Assembly: GCF_016765695.1 (NCBI RefSeq)
Contig: NZ_JAETGO010000049.1
Location: 1 to 36,334, forward strand
Direction: 5' to 3'
Length of the DNA stretch: 36,334 bases
DNA from: Sporosalibacterium faouarense
GTDB taxonomy: Bacteria; Bacillota; Clostridia; Tissierellales; VENL01
Shown here: positions 1 to 6,676 of the stretch, piece by piece
Position numbering within the stretch: position 1 is the stretch's first letter
How the letters are laid out: each line of letters begins with the position of its first letter
Program-made: the position numbers and the translations under genes
Notes under the pieces: model-generated
What the model was told of the DNA's origin: nothing
What the model saw: the letters and a program-made list of their open reading frames with translations, nothing else
Database searches by the model: none

Positions 1-75
1 TCTACTCCACCTGAAGAGAAATCTTCTCTCCCACTTATAGAAGTGGGAGTCTTATTAAAAGATCAACTTGCTTAA
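1..75 (+). CDS. Possible 3' end of an IS605-type TnpB gene (partial, cut by window edge)
   Basis: The plus strand is open from base 1 to a TAA at 73-75, encoding 24 residues that begin STPPEEKSSLPLIEVG. This Pro/Ser/Glu-rich tail is unlike random AT-rich sequence. It resembles the C-terminal tails of IS200/IS605-family OrfB/TnpB proteins, whose last codons often run through the element's terminal hairpin. Here a perfect hairpin lies inside the same codons (28-49). The frame ends three bases before the convergent stop of the cpsD-like kinase gene. The catalytic part of any TnpB would lie outside the window, so the assignment rests on tail composition plus hairpin only. It could be a chance open frame. 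Confidence 0.4.
   Translation, partial: STPPEEKSSLPLIEVGVLLKDQLA
28..49. repeat. Perfect 9-bp-stem hairpin, IS605-end-like
   Basis: CTCCCACTT (28-36) pairs perfectly with AAGTGGGAG (41-49) across the loop ATAG. The stem is G+C-rich compared with its surroundings. Subterminal hairpins of this kind mark the ends of IS200/IS605 elements, which is an inference here. It could also act as a plus-strand terminator, because TCTTATT follows, or serve the convergent kinase gene. Confidence 0.6.
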
Positions 76-78
76 GCA

Positions 79-744
79 TTAAGAATATTGATATCTATAA
101 TATCCACTCTGCTTAATTGGCACTTTATTTAGTACTACTCCTAAAATATTTGCATTAACTTTTTCTAATAAAGCTTTAGAATTTTTAGCTTCTTCTATCG
201 AAGCCTGTCCCACTGCACAAACTAAAATGGTCCCATCAACCTTATTGGCTAAAACAGCTGCATCCGTTACCAAATTTACTGGTGGTGTATCTAGTAAAAT
301 AACATCGTAACTTTCTTTTAATTTATTTAAAAACTTCTCCATCTTTTGAGAACCTAGTATTTCAGATGGATTAGGCGGAATAATTCCCGATGATAATATT
401 TCTAGATTATCTGTTTCTGTATTCTGTATTGCTTGTTCCAACTCTATATCTTCAGTCAAGATATTAGTAAGTCCCCTTAAATTTGACAATCCAAATAGCT
501 CATGTATTCTAGGCTTTCTTAAATCACAATCTATAAGTAATACCTTCTTTCCTGTTTGTGCCATAGTTACTGCAAGATTAGCTGTAGTAGTACTTTTACC
601 TTCGGAAGGACCTGAACTAGTTACAGCAATGGTATTAACTTCCTTATCAATATTTGAAAATTGAATATTAGTCCTTAAGGTCCTATAGGCTTCAGCTGTA
701 GGAGATTTAGGATTTTTTTGTGTTATTACATTTCTATCGTTCAT
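79..744 (-). CDS. CpsD/CapB-family tyrosine kinase (BY-kinase)
   Basis: Cytoplasmic bacterial tyrosine autokinase that works with a membrane activator of the Wzz/CpsC type to control exopolysaccharide or capsule assembly. From the chosen start it has 221 residues. It shows a P-loop Walker A (GPSEGKST, about 45-52), Walker A' (VLLIDCD, 68-74), Walker B (ILLDTPP, aspartate about 152) and a C-terminal tyrosine cluster (YYRYQY) typical of the autophosphorylated tail. The frame is open to a TTG at 768, but nothing resembling an RBS precedes it. ATG 744 gives the usual N-terminus before the NPKSPTAEAYRTLRTN motif and has a GA-rich stretch upstream. The activator gene lies just upstream, so the two are co-transcribed. 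No CpsB-type phosphatase is present in the window. Confidence 0.93.
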   Translation of the reverse strand: MNDRNVITQKNPKSPTAEAYRTLRTNIQFSNIDKEVNTIAVTSSGPSEGKSTTTANLAVTMAQTGKKVLLIDCDLRKPRIHELFGLSNLRGLTNILTEDIELEQAIQNTETDNLEILSSGIIPPNPSEILGSQKMEKFLNKLKESYDVILLDTPPVNLVTDAAVLANKVDGTILVCAVGQASIEEAKNSKALLEKVNANILGVVLNKVPIKQSGYYRYQYS

Positions 745-783
745 TATATTTCTCATCCTCTCAACCAAAATAACAAGAACATT

Positions 784-1452
784 TTATCCATTAGTTTCTG
801 GTATCATTCCAATCACAGGTAATTCCAGATATTTTTCTATATCATTAGATGATTTAACCGTATTATCCATGTATTCCATTAAAAATACTAAAAATATACT
901 AATCATCCCACCTAATACTCCTGCTATAGCCATATTCAGAATAGGATTAGGCTTTACTGGAGCTGTAGGGACTTCAGCTTTATCTATAACTTGGATATTT
1001 TCTATATGCATTATATTTGCTATATGTTTTTTTAACACCACTGCAATCTCATCTGCAATTTTAGATATAAGCTCAGGCTCCCTTCCATTGACACTTATCT
1101 TAATTATCTCAGTGTCTTTCACTGAACTGACACTTATCATATTTATTAAATCTTTATGTGTCATATTCAAGCCCATATTATTTATTACTTCATTTGTAAC
1201 TATCCTGCTCTTTGTAATTTCACCATATGTAGAAACTAAGCTCTGATTTAACCTAACTTCATTTATATCTAACTTATATTCACTACCATTAGGTTGTCCT
1301 ATCATAAGAGTAGTGTATGTCTCATACTGTGACTCAAGGACAAAAAAACTCACTACCCCACTGGCAGCTACTGTTATAACTGTTATTAGAATAATAAGCC
1401 AAGCCTTTCTCCATATAATTTGCATTAACTCACGTAATTCTATTTCTTCCAT
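784..1452 (-). CDS. CpsC/Wzz-family polysaccharide co-polymerase and kinase activator
   Basis: Membrane protein of about 222 residues, the partner of the CpsD-type kinase encoded directly downstream. A hydrophobic span near residues 17-40 is followed by an extracytoplasmic domain. Then comes the proline-rich motif PTAPVKPNPILN and a second span near 170-190, leaving a short cytoplasmic tail that would activate the kinase. This is the short Gram-positive form of the Wzz family, with no long coiled coil. GGAGGTG at 1459-1465 places the start at ATG 1452. The in-frame ATG at 1467 overlaps this site and is unlikely to be used. The first 50 residues are clearly paralogous to the long Wzz protein at 20874-22238. 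Confidence 0.92.
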   Translation of the reverse strand: MEEIELRELMQIIWRKAWLIILITVITVAASGVVSFFVLESQYETYTTLMIGQPNGSEYKLDINEVRLNQSLVSTYGEITKSRIVTNEVINNMGLNMTHKDLINMISVSSVKDTEIIKISVNGREPELISKIADEIAVVLKKHIANIMHIENIQVIDKAEVPTAPVKPNPILNMAIAGVLGGMISIFLVFLMEYMDNTVKSSNDIEKYLELPVIGMIPETNG

Positions 1453-1577
1453 ATGATTCACCTCCATATTTACTATTTATATCGAATACCAATCAATAAA
1501 AATTGCATAATTCTTATAGTCCAGCATAAACTATTGGTATATACTTTATTAAGTGGTAATATAGTCCTATTTTATCA

Positions 1578-1606
1578 TTTTCATAATGTCGAAATTAGTA
1601 TATAAT
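1578..1606 (+). promoter_or_regulatory. Candidate sigma-A-type promoter of the 55-codon gene
   Basis: A perfect TATAAT lies at 1601-1606, with TTTTCA (4 of 6 to consensus) 17 bases upstream at 1578-1583. The predicted start of transcription falls just before the GGAGGTGG at 1614-1621, so the leader would be extremely short. The match is by eye only. Confidence 0.4.
1587..1593 (+). promoter_or_regulatory. Spo0A box-like heptamer TGTCGAA
   Basis: TGTCGAA is the core of the Spo0A recognition sequence known from Bacillus and Clostridium. It sits between the -35-like and -10 elements of the candidate promoter for the small gene at 1629 and is about 135 bp from the divergent cpsC-like start. In that position it could act on either gene. 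A 7-base match in AT-rich DNA can be chance. Confidence 0.35.
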
Positions 1607-1628
1607 TGTAGACGGAGGTGGTTTTTTT

Positions 1629-1796
1629 ATGATTTTTTTTAAATCCCTAGTAAAATTATGTAAAAGAAAGAAAAATAATGGATATTATGAAGCAAGTGAT
1701 ATATTAACAAGGAAAGAAAAAAATAGTATAGTAATAGCCCTAGGCACTATTTCTATACCATTATTTATATCAGCATTGTTTTTAATTATAAATTAG
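1629..1796 (+). CDS. Small single-span membrane protein, 55 residues
   Basis: ATG at 1629 is preceded by GGAGGTGG at 1614-1621 and the frame closes at TAG 1794-1796. The product begins MIFFKSLVKLCKRKKNN. It has a strongly basic N-terminal part, a short acidic-basic middle and one C-terminal hydrophobic segment (about residues 36-54) running to the stop. That makes it a likely tail-anchored membrane peptide. I do not recognise the family. It is divergent from the cpsCD pair and is one of very few plus-strand genes here. Its last 51 bases are repeated exactly next to the dehydratase gene (3377-3427 and beyond), so the 3' end belongs to the repeat bounding the AbiEi islet. A toxin-like or signalling peptide are both conceivable; neither is shown. 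Confidence 0.6.
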   Translation: MIFFKSLVKLCKRKKNNGYYEASDILTRKEKNSIVIALGTISIPLFISALFLIIN

Positions 1797-1803
1797 TAAG
1801 CTT
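1746..1803 (+). repeat. Left copy of a perfect 58-bp direct repeat
   Basis: Bases 1746-1803 are identical to 3377-3434 (constant offset 1631). Similarity continues upstream for about 18 more bases with mismatches and one indel (1728-1745 against 3358-3376). This copy contains the 3' end of the 55-codon gene and ends at AAGCTT. The two copies bracket the islet with AbiEi and two gene remnants. Confidence 0.93.
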
Positions 1804-2151
1804 CTAAAGATATTAATGACTCTAACCCATTTTTTAACAGCTTAGTTACCTTTATGTCCATAATAAAGTTGATATTATCCATTGCTAGACAATTCTACTA
1901 CAATATATTTTCTTGTAATATTTTATTCTTTCCAAATCAGATAATTATAACCTCTGCTATCTTTTCTGATAATGATTTTCAAACTCCAATTCCTAAACAT
2001 AATTTTTCCGTTTATACTTAATTATCATCTTATTATTTTATTTTTTTCGATTATGCTCGAAAAACTATTGATAATATTTTTTTCTAATTGTAGACGAACA
2101 TTAATTTGAGCAATAGCTATTCCACACCAGCATAACATACTCTATCAGCCA
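1804..2151. other. Gene-poor spacer inside the AbiEi islet
   Basis: I see no convincing gene in these 348 bases. Only short open stretches without recognisable motifs occur on either strand. One AT-rich inverted repeat is present: TTTTTCGA (2043-2050) against TCGAAAAA (2057-2064), loop TTATGC. It has no following T-tract on either strand, so a terminator role is doubtful. The 12-mer TAATTGTAGACG occurs both here (2084-2095) and just upstream of the small gene (1603-1614). Confidence 0.5.
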
Positions 2152-2748
2152 CTACAACCACACCCCTATATATGTTTGTACTTTATTTTTAATATTGAAT
2201 ACTTCGCTATATTCAAATAGTTTTCTCACATTTTTCTTTTGGTCTTTTACATAACGTTGAATTGCATTACTAAATACTTCTCTTTCTAGTTTACTTTCAT
2301 GCCTCAAGACATCACATAAGGTCCTATCACGATCGAATATTTTTACAGTTACACCTTCTATTTCAATTTTATTTATTCCAATCTCCAAAAGTTTTGGTTC
2401 TAGATAAAAAGGCTCTATTAGTGGATAACCAATATTATACTTACTCGTTCCACTATCTCTATCAACTGCTATTTGCCATGCTGATGGCATTCTATCTGTA
2501 TATCCATAGTGCATAAGTGCACTTTCGAGAAAAATAACTGCTTGAGGAAATAGTCTCGCTATAATTGTTTCTTCCGGATAATCATTATCTGATATTTCAT
2601 AATAACCGTGCTTTATTTTTGTAATAATATTTTCCTCAAGAAGCTTTTTAATTTTATAGTTTGAAAATCCTATCGCTTCTAGTTCTGATGTCTTTAGAAC
2701 TCCACCTTGCCTATTAAACTCATTATATAGAACATCTTTATTTATCAT
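2152..2748 (-). CDS. AbiEi-family type IV antitoxin / winged-helix regulator
   Basis: A 198-residue protein of the AbiEi antitoxin family. These proteins carry an N-terminal winged helix-turn-helix that represses their own operon and a C-terminal domain that counters the nucleotidyltransferase toxin AbiEii. Residues 1-55 show the wHTH pattern with KTSELEAIGFSNYKIKKLL and a basic wing ending HGYYE. The C-terminal half has the family signature IFDRDRTLCDVLRHESKL followed by an amphipathic helix. The length is normal and the C-terminus appears intact. GAGGTG precedes ATG 2748. No AbiEii-like gene follows on the minus strand, so it is an orphan here. A decayed paralog lies immediately upstream. 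Confidence 0.85.
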   Translation of the reverse strand: MINKDVLYNEFNRQGGVLKTSELEAIGFSNYKIKKLLEENIITKIKHGYYEISDNDYPEETIIARLFPQAVIFLESALMHYGYTDRMPSAWQIAVDRDSGTSKYNIGYPLIEPFYLEPKLLEIGINKIEIEGVTVKIFDRDRTLCDVLRHESKLEREVFSNAIQRYVKDQKKNVRKLFEYSEVFNIKNKVQTYIGVWL

Positions 2749-2757
2749 ATCTTCACC

Positions 2758-2778
2758 TCAGCATCCGCATTCAGCATC
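2758..2778 (-). promoter_or_regulatory. Operator-like repeats at the AbiEi start
   Basis: On the minus strand GATGCTGA occurs twice, 13 bases apart (2771-2778 and 2758-2765), directly abutting the ribosome binding site of the AbiEi gene. An overlapping CCGCA/TGCGG inverted pair (2765-2769, 2783-2787) is also present. This is a conspicuous G+C-rich patch in AT-rich DNA. AbiEi proteins are known to autoregulate through repeats near their promoters, so an operator role is a reasonable inference, not shown. Confidence 0.4.
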
Positions 2779-2851
2779 GCACTGCGGGTATTTAGTGGAA
2801 TTATATCATGTATTCATTTAAAATGCAATAATTTAACTTTCAAGGTTGATA

Positions 2852-3103
2852 TCAATTAAAAAGCTCAGCATATTTAATTAACTTAGCATAATCTGCTCCA
2901 GGAGTTTTCATATATCTTTTTACTGCTTCATTAACTAAGTCAGTATCCAGTTGCTCTTTCCTTTTTAAACAGTTACAAATGGTCCTCTCTTTATCATATA
3001 CATAGATTTGATGTCCAAAAGGCGTCTCCATAGTAACTCTACCAAGTAGATGGAGTTTCTCCGTAATGTATTTGAGAATAGCAATTGAGAATAATTCATA
3101 CTG
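2852..3103 (-). pseudogene. C-terminal remnant of a second AbiEi-family gene
   Basis: The minus strand carries an open stretch of 83 codons ending at TGA 2852-2854, with no start codon context and a stop immediately upstream (3104-3106). Its translation contains TPFGHQIYVYDKERTICNCL followed by RKEQLDTDLVNEAVKRYM and ends AKLIKYAELFN. It aligns with the C-terminal half of the intact AbiEi protein at 2152-2748 (IFDRDRTLCDVL, KLFEYSEVFN). The entire winged-helix half is missing, so this is a truncated paralog, presumably non-functional. Confidence 0.75.
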
Positions 3104-3316
3104 TCATTTTCGTTTGTATATATATCCGTATTTGCAACTTTCTTCCAAATTACTAAAACTATTATATAGACAACTTCTTTTATAGTTAATCCCCTTCAAT
3201 ATTTTATTAATCCAGTCAAGATCATATTTCCTGAAAGCTATACTATCAGCCCATTCTTTTACTTTTTCATGTTCCAGATGCTTCGGATCACTATATATTT
3301 CAAGAAATCTATATAA
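3104..3316 (-). pseudogene. Remnant of a pRiA4b ORF-3-like (IS1096 passenger) gene
   Basis: Reading leftwards from 3316 (just after an in-frame TAG at 3317-3319) to TGA 3104-3106, 70 codons give LYRFLEIYSDPKHLEHEKVK, then EWADSIAFRKYDLDWINKIL. The pattern FLEI-x-DP-x-H-x-EH-x-EWA ... YDLDWIN-x-x-L is that of the C-terminal end of the plasmid pRiA4b ORF-3 family, often found in mobile or plasmid-derived DNA. The N-terminal body is absent, although KNKSLD continues in frame upstream of the TAG. It is in the same frame as the AbiEi remnant, separated by the TGA. The family call is from memory of the motif. Confidence 0.5.
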
Positions 3317-3376
3317 CTAATCTAATGATTTGTTTTTAACTCTATACAATTAATGGCATAGTAATAGTCACTATAA

Positions 3377-3434
3377 ACTATTTCTATACCATTATTTATA
3401 TCAGCATTGTTTTTAATTATAAATTAGTAAGCTT
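3377..3434 (+). repeat. Right copy of the 58-bp direct repeat
   Basis: Identical to 1746-1803. This copy carries the last 17 codons of the 55-codon gene without its 5' half, and ends six bases before the stop codon of the convergent dehydratase gene (3440). It marks the right boundary of the AbiEi islet. Confidence 0.93.
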
Positions 3435-3439
3435 ATCTA

Positions 3440-5329
3440 TCATGCATTGCTCGTTGCAGCTATACCATCTAAGTTCTCAGGCTCCTTTATTTCCTCATCA
3501 CAAGTCTTTTCAGGAGTATATGTAGGGACTAGCTGAATAAGCATCTTCCTTATTTCATTATCTCTACCGTTCTCTGCTATTTCTCTTAATTTATTTAAAG
3601 ATTGAGTTAAGAAATCATAATCAACAAATATAGGTTTTCCGATGAAAATCTTCTCATAAATTGTTGATTCCATTCCTTCTTCGTCCAGTAATAGCTCTTC
3701 AAACAGTTTTTCTCCAGGCCTTAATCCTGTAATCTCTATTGGAATTTCAACCTCTGGCTCAAATCCAGATAGTTTTATTAAATCTCTAGCTAAGTCCATT
3801 ATCTTAACGGGCTCTCCCATATCAAGAACAAATATCTCTCCACCTCGAGCAATGGCACCTGCTTGAATAACTAGCTGTGCTGCTTCAGGTATTGTCATAA
3901 AATATCTAATAATATCTTCATGGGTAACAGTAACAGGTCCACCTTCTTCTATTTGCTTTTTAAATAGAGGTATAACACTACCATTACTCCCTAATACATT
4001 CCCAAATCTTACAGCTACAAACTCAGTTTCACTTCTCTTATCTATAGATTGAATAACCATTTCACATATTCTTTTAGTTGCTCCCATAACATTCGTAGGA
4101 TTCACAGCCTTATCTGTAGATATCATTACAAATCTCTTTACACCATACTTGTCAGATGCCTGTACAACGTTCAGTGTCCCTAGGACATTGTTCTTTATAG
4201 CTTCAGAAGGATTAGCTTCCATTAAAGGAACATGTTTGTGGGCAGCTGCATGAAAAACAACATCGGGCTTAAATCTATACATCACATCTTCAATTCTATT
4301 CTTTTCCCTTACAGATGCTATAACTGCCTCTAGTTTTAAATCTTTGTATTTTCTCTTAAGCTCATTTTGAAGATTATATGCATTATTTTCATAAATATCT
4401 AGAATTATTAGCTTAGAAGGACTAAATTTAGCAATCTGTCTACAGAGCTCAGACCCTATAGAGCCTCCTCCTCCAGTTACCATGACGACTTTATCTTCAA
4501 GATATTCACTTATCTCTGCTGTATTTAACTTGACTTCATCTCTACCTAATAAGTCTTCAATCTGTACCTCTCTAATTTTCTGTATACTAACCTTACCATC
4601 TATAAGCTCAAACATACCAGGAAGTATTTTAAGCTTACATTTTGTTCTTTTACATTCTTCAACTATTACCCTTATCTCTTTTCTAGTAGCCGAAGGAATA
4701 GCAATTATTATTTCATCAATCTTTTTCTTAATAGCAACGCTCATAATATCGTACCTTTGCCCTAATACAGGTACTCCATTTATATTCTGTCCTTCCTTTT
4801 TCATATTATCATCAATTATGGCTACAGGTTTACTTCTTAGTTCAGTATGATTCTTTAGCTCTTTTATGACCATGGCTCCTGCATCTCCGCCACCTATAAT
4901 CATAACTCTTTTTTCATCTTTTCTAACTAAGTCAGACTTCTTTACTTTTCTAAGAGCCCTATAGCTAAAACGCATACCTCCAATTAAGAATATATCTAAC
5001 ATTGTGACTAGTATATATATACTCCTAGGTAAATGTACCTGTTGGATAAATAAGTAGCTTATAACAGCTGTGTTAGCAACTATAGATCCTATTACAATCT
5101 GTCCCAATTCCTCAACACTGGCATATTCCCATAAGCTTTTATATAGTTTGAAATAGTTGAAAACTATGATTTTTAATATTGTTATAACAATGATGTTATC
5201 TAAGTAGTGATTAAAGTAATACATATCTATGTTACCATCAAACCTTAAATAAAAGGCAATACAGAATGCCAAATTAATTAATACTATGTCAATTAGAATT
5301 AAATATAGCGTTCTCATTTTCTTTTGCAT
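3440..5329 (-). CDS. Membrane-bound UDP-GlcNAc 4,6-dehydratase (EpsC/CapD/PglF family)
   Basis: A 629-residue polysaccharide biosynthesis protein. The N-terminus has about four hydrophobic spans (residues 8-120). A first nucleotide-binding fold follows (VMIIGGGDAGAMVIKEL, about 143-160), then the catalytic Rossmann domain with VTGGGGSIGSELC (about 283-295). The active-site region STDKAVNPTNVMGATK (about 400-416) has the Met-x-x-x-Lys in place of Tyr-x-x-x-Lys that is typical of this subfamily. It converts UDP-GlcNAc to the 4-keto-6-deoxy sugar, the first step towards diacetylbacillosamine-type sugars. The aminotransferase, acetyltransferase and transferase for the next steps are at 15369-17839. 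GGGGGA at 5336-5341 supports ATG 5329. The length is normal for the family. The gene ends right at the 58-bp repeat. Confidence 0.95.
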   Translation of the reverse strand: MQKKMRTLYLILIDIVLINLAFCIAFYLRFDGNIDMYYFNHYLDNIIVITILKIIVFNYFKLYKSLWEYASVEELGQIVIGSIVANTAVISYLFIQQVHLPRSIYILVTMLDIFLIGGMRFSYRALRKVKKSDLVRKDEKRVMIIGGGDAGAMVIKELKNHTELRSKPVAIIDDNMKKEGQNINGVPVLGQRYDIMSVAIKKKIDEIIIAIPSATRKEIRVIVEECKRTKCKLKILPGMFELIDGKVSIQKIREVQIEDLLGRDEVKLNTAEISEYLEDKVVMVTGGGGSIGSELCRQIAKFSPSKLIILDIYENNAYNLQNELKRKYKDLKLEAVIASVREKNRIEDVMYRFKPDVVFHAAAHKHVPLMEANPSEAIKNNVLGTLNVVQASDKYGVKRFVMISTDKAVNPTNVMGATKRICEMVIQSIDKRSETEFVAVRFGNVLGSNGSVIPLFKKQIEEGGPVTVTHEDIIRYFMTIPEAAQLVIQAGAIARGGEIFVLDMGEPVKIMDLARDLIKLSGFEPEVEIPIEITGLRPGEKLFEELLLDEEGMESTIYEKIFIGKPIFVDYDFLTQSLNKLREIAENGRDNEIRKMLIQLVPTYTPEKTCDEEIKEPENLDGIAATSNA

Positions 5330-5490
5330 ATTGAATCCCCCATTTTACCAAATAAAAATTCCATTACTTCTTAGTAATCTTAATCTTATTATTACTTATT
5401 CCATTTTTGCTCATTATATCTTTCTTAGTTGATAATATTTTTTACAATAATTATTATATCATATTACACTAGGTCTATCATCATATAACG

Positions 5491-5525
5491 AAAGGATTAT
5501 TAACTTTATCTGTTAATAATCCTTT
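5491..5525. terminator. Strong hairpin overlapping the vanZ stop codon
   Basis: A 14-bp perfect stem, AAAGGATTATTAAC (5491-5504) with its complement at 5512-5525, has a 7-base loop. The vanZ-like stop codon (5506-5508) lies in the loop, so the last codons form half of the stem. T-tracts on either side are short, so termination would be modest. It could also attenuate expression of the downstream dehydratase or protect an mRNA end. Confidence 0.6.
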
Positions 5526-5979
5526 TAGTCATTAATCTATTGATTATCAAATAAATACTAACTCCTATAGTTGCACCAAAACTATCAATAAAGACATCTT
5601 TAATTTGTGGTCCTCTCCCAGGAACAAAAGCCTGATGAAACTCATCACTTATTGCATAAGTAATACAAATAGCAAGTGATAATATTATACTTTTATAACT
5701 AGACGCTCCACTTCTCCTAAGGGCATTTATTACCAATACCCCAAGAACCAAGTATGAAAAAAAGTGCGCATTCTTTCTGATAATGTGATTTAAACTATCT
5801 ACATCAAACTTATTATCTGGATTAATTGAATCAACTTTTTCTATAACAATTTCTGTTATACCTTTACTTAGTTTATTAGATTCTTCTGCAACTTTAGAAG
5901 ACATATTGAAAATTAGTAGCATCCAAAGAAATACTGCTAACCAATAAATTATAATAACAAATTTATTTCTACTTTTCAT
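5506..5979 (-). CDS. VanZ family membrane protein
   Basis: A 157-residue integral membrane protein with about four hydrophobic spans (8-25, 72-88, 96-111, 134-150). It has the family's signatures: IRKNAHFFSYLVLG (about 66-80), then SDEFHQAFVPGRGPQIKDVFID (split here as SDEFHQAFVPGR and DVFIDSFGA, about 111-136). VanZ-like proteins are associated with cell-envelope phenotypes such as teicoplanin resistance and are common in polysaccharide clusters, but no reaction is firmly known. The start ATG 5979 lacks a strong ribosome binding site. A preceding open stretch ends across this start, so translational coupling to a degraded upstream gene is possible. Confidence 0.88.
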   Translation of the reverse strand: MKSRNKFVIIIYWLAVFLWMLLIFNMSSKVAEESNKLSKGITEIVIEKVDSINPDNKFDVDSLNHIIRKNAHFFSYLVLGVLVINALRRSGASSYKSIILSLAICITYAISDEFHQAFVPGRGPQIKDVFIDSFGATIGVSIYLIINRLMTKRIINR

Positions 5980-6331
5980 TTTTATCTACTGCTTTGGCGC
6001 AGTTCCTCTCTTCCTTTAACATCTTAATCATATTTTTTTCTCTTAAACATTCCCTTATTAATCCAAATCCTAAAGTATAATATTGTAAGTGGTTCAATTC
6101 CTATAAAGCTCTTTACGCAATAATTTGTATATACAAATCTTTTTGATGTACATAGTGAGTGTTTATTATACCTAAGATATTGTGTATCATTATTAATAAG
6201 TTGTTTTTCTCTTTTATTTCAAGCTACGGATCCAACTCTAATGATTTATAACACTGGAGCCATTGTAGCAATAAAATTTTTTAGTAAAAAAAGTATTCTC
6301 CGACTTGCTTTCTTCCTTAAAGATGGAAATT

Positions 6332-6550
6332 TCAGCTGCAACACTTGATCCCCCATTTTAGGATACTCCTCCAAGTCCAATTGTATCTCTCACTAGCTTC
6401 ATTTTATCTATACTTTCTTACATTTTGACCAAGTGCTCTATTACTCTCTATAGTACCTAGAATTTTTTCTAACAAAGCTATTTTTGTGTCTTCATAGTCT
6501 TCAAATAACGATCCATTGAAATATATATACTCAGTATCCTCATATATTTT
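6332..6550 (-). pseudogene. Decayed C-terminus of a GT4-like glycosyltransferase
   Basis: The minus-strand frame from about 6550 reads KIYEDTEYIYFNGSLFEDYE, continues through KIALLEKILGTIESNRALGQ and NVRKYR, hits TAA (6404-6406), then continues in the same frame as NEASERYNWTWRSIL before TGA at 6332-6334. The pattern of a helix, then LGxNxRKY, then ERYNW is the usual end of GT-B glycosyltransferases. No start or N-terminal part is recognisable. This is probably a gene lost from the operon. Assignment is by pattern only. Confidence 0.45.
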
Positions 6551-6646
6551 ATTGAGGCTATATTCATATTAATCAAAATGATCAAAGTTGTGTTTCGCTA
6601 TCTCACTACATTAGTGCATCCCCAGTTCATCAAATAATAATATACT

Positions 6647-6676
6647 CGCTAATCATCTGGATCCAGATGATTAGCG
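6647..6676. repeat. Perfect 30-bp palindrome
   Basis: The half-site CGCTAATCATCTGGA (6647-6661) is followed directly by its exact reverse complement (6662-6676) with no loop. The neighbouring DNA is degenerate. No T-tract follows on either strand, which argues against a simple terminator. It could be a dimer-binding site or the relic of a mobile element end. Confidence 0.7.

Noticed and set aside
869-1246. Plus-strand open frame of 125 codons inside the cpsC-like gene.
   Set aside because: Shadow frame opposite a clear gene, with no ribosome binding site and low-complexity hydrophobic translation. The same holds for other opposite-strand frames such as 4482-4850, 16309-16728 and 32257-32625.
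2043-2064. 8-bp inverted repeat considered as a terminator for the AbiEi gene.
   Set aside because: A/T-only ends and no T-tract after the stem on either strand.
3104-3316. Possibility that this fragment is the missing AbiEii toxin.
   Set aside because: No nucleotidyltransferase motif (GS...D-x-D/E) is present; the pattern fits the pRiA4b ORF-3 family better.
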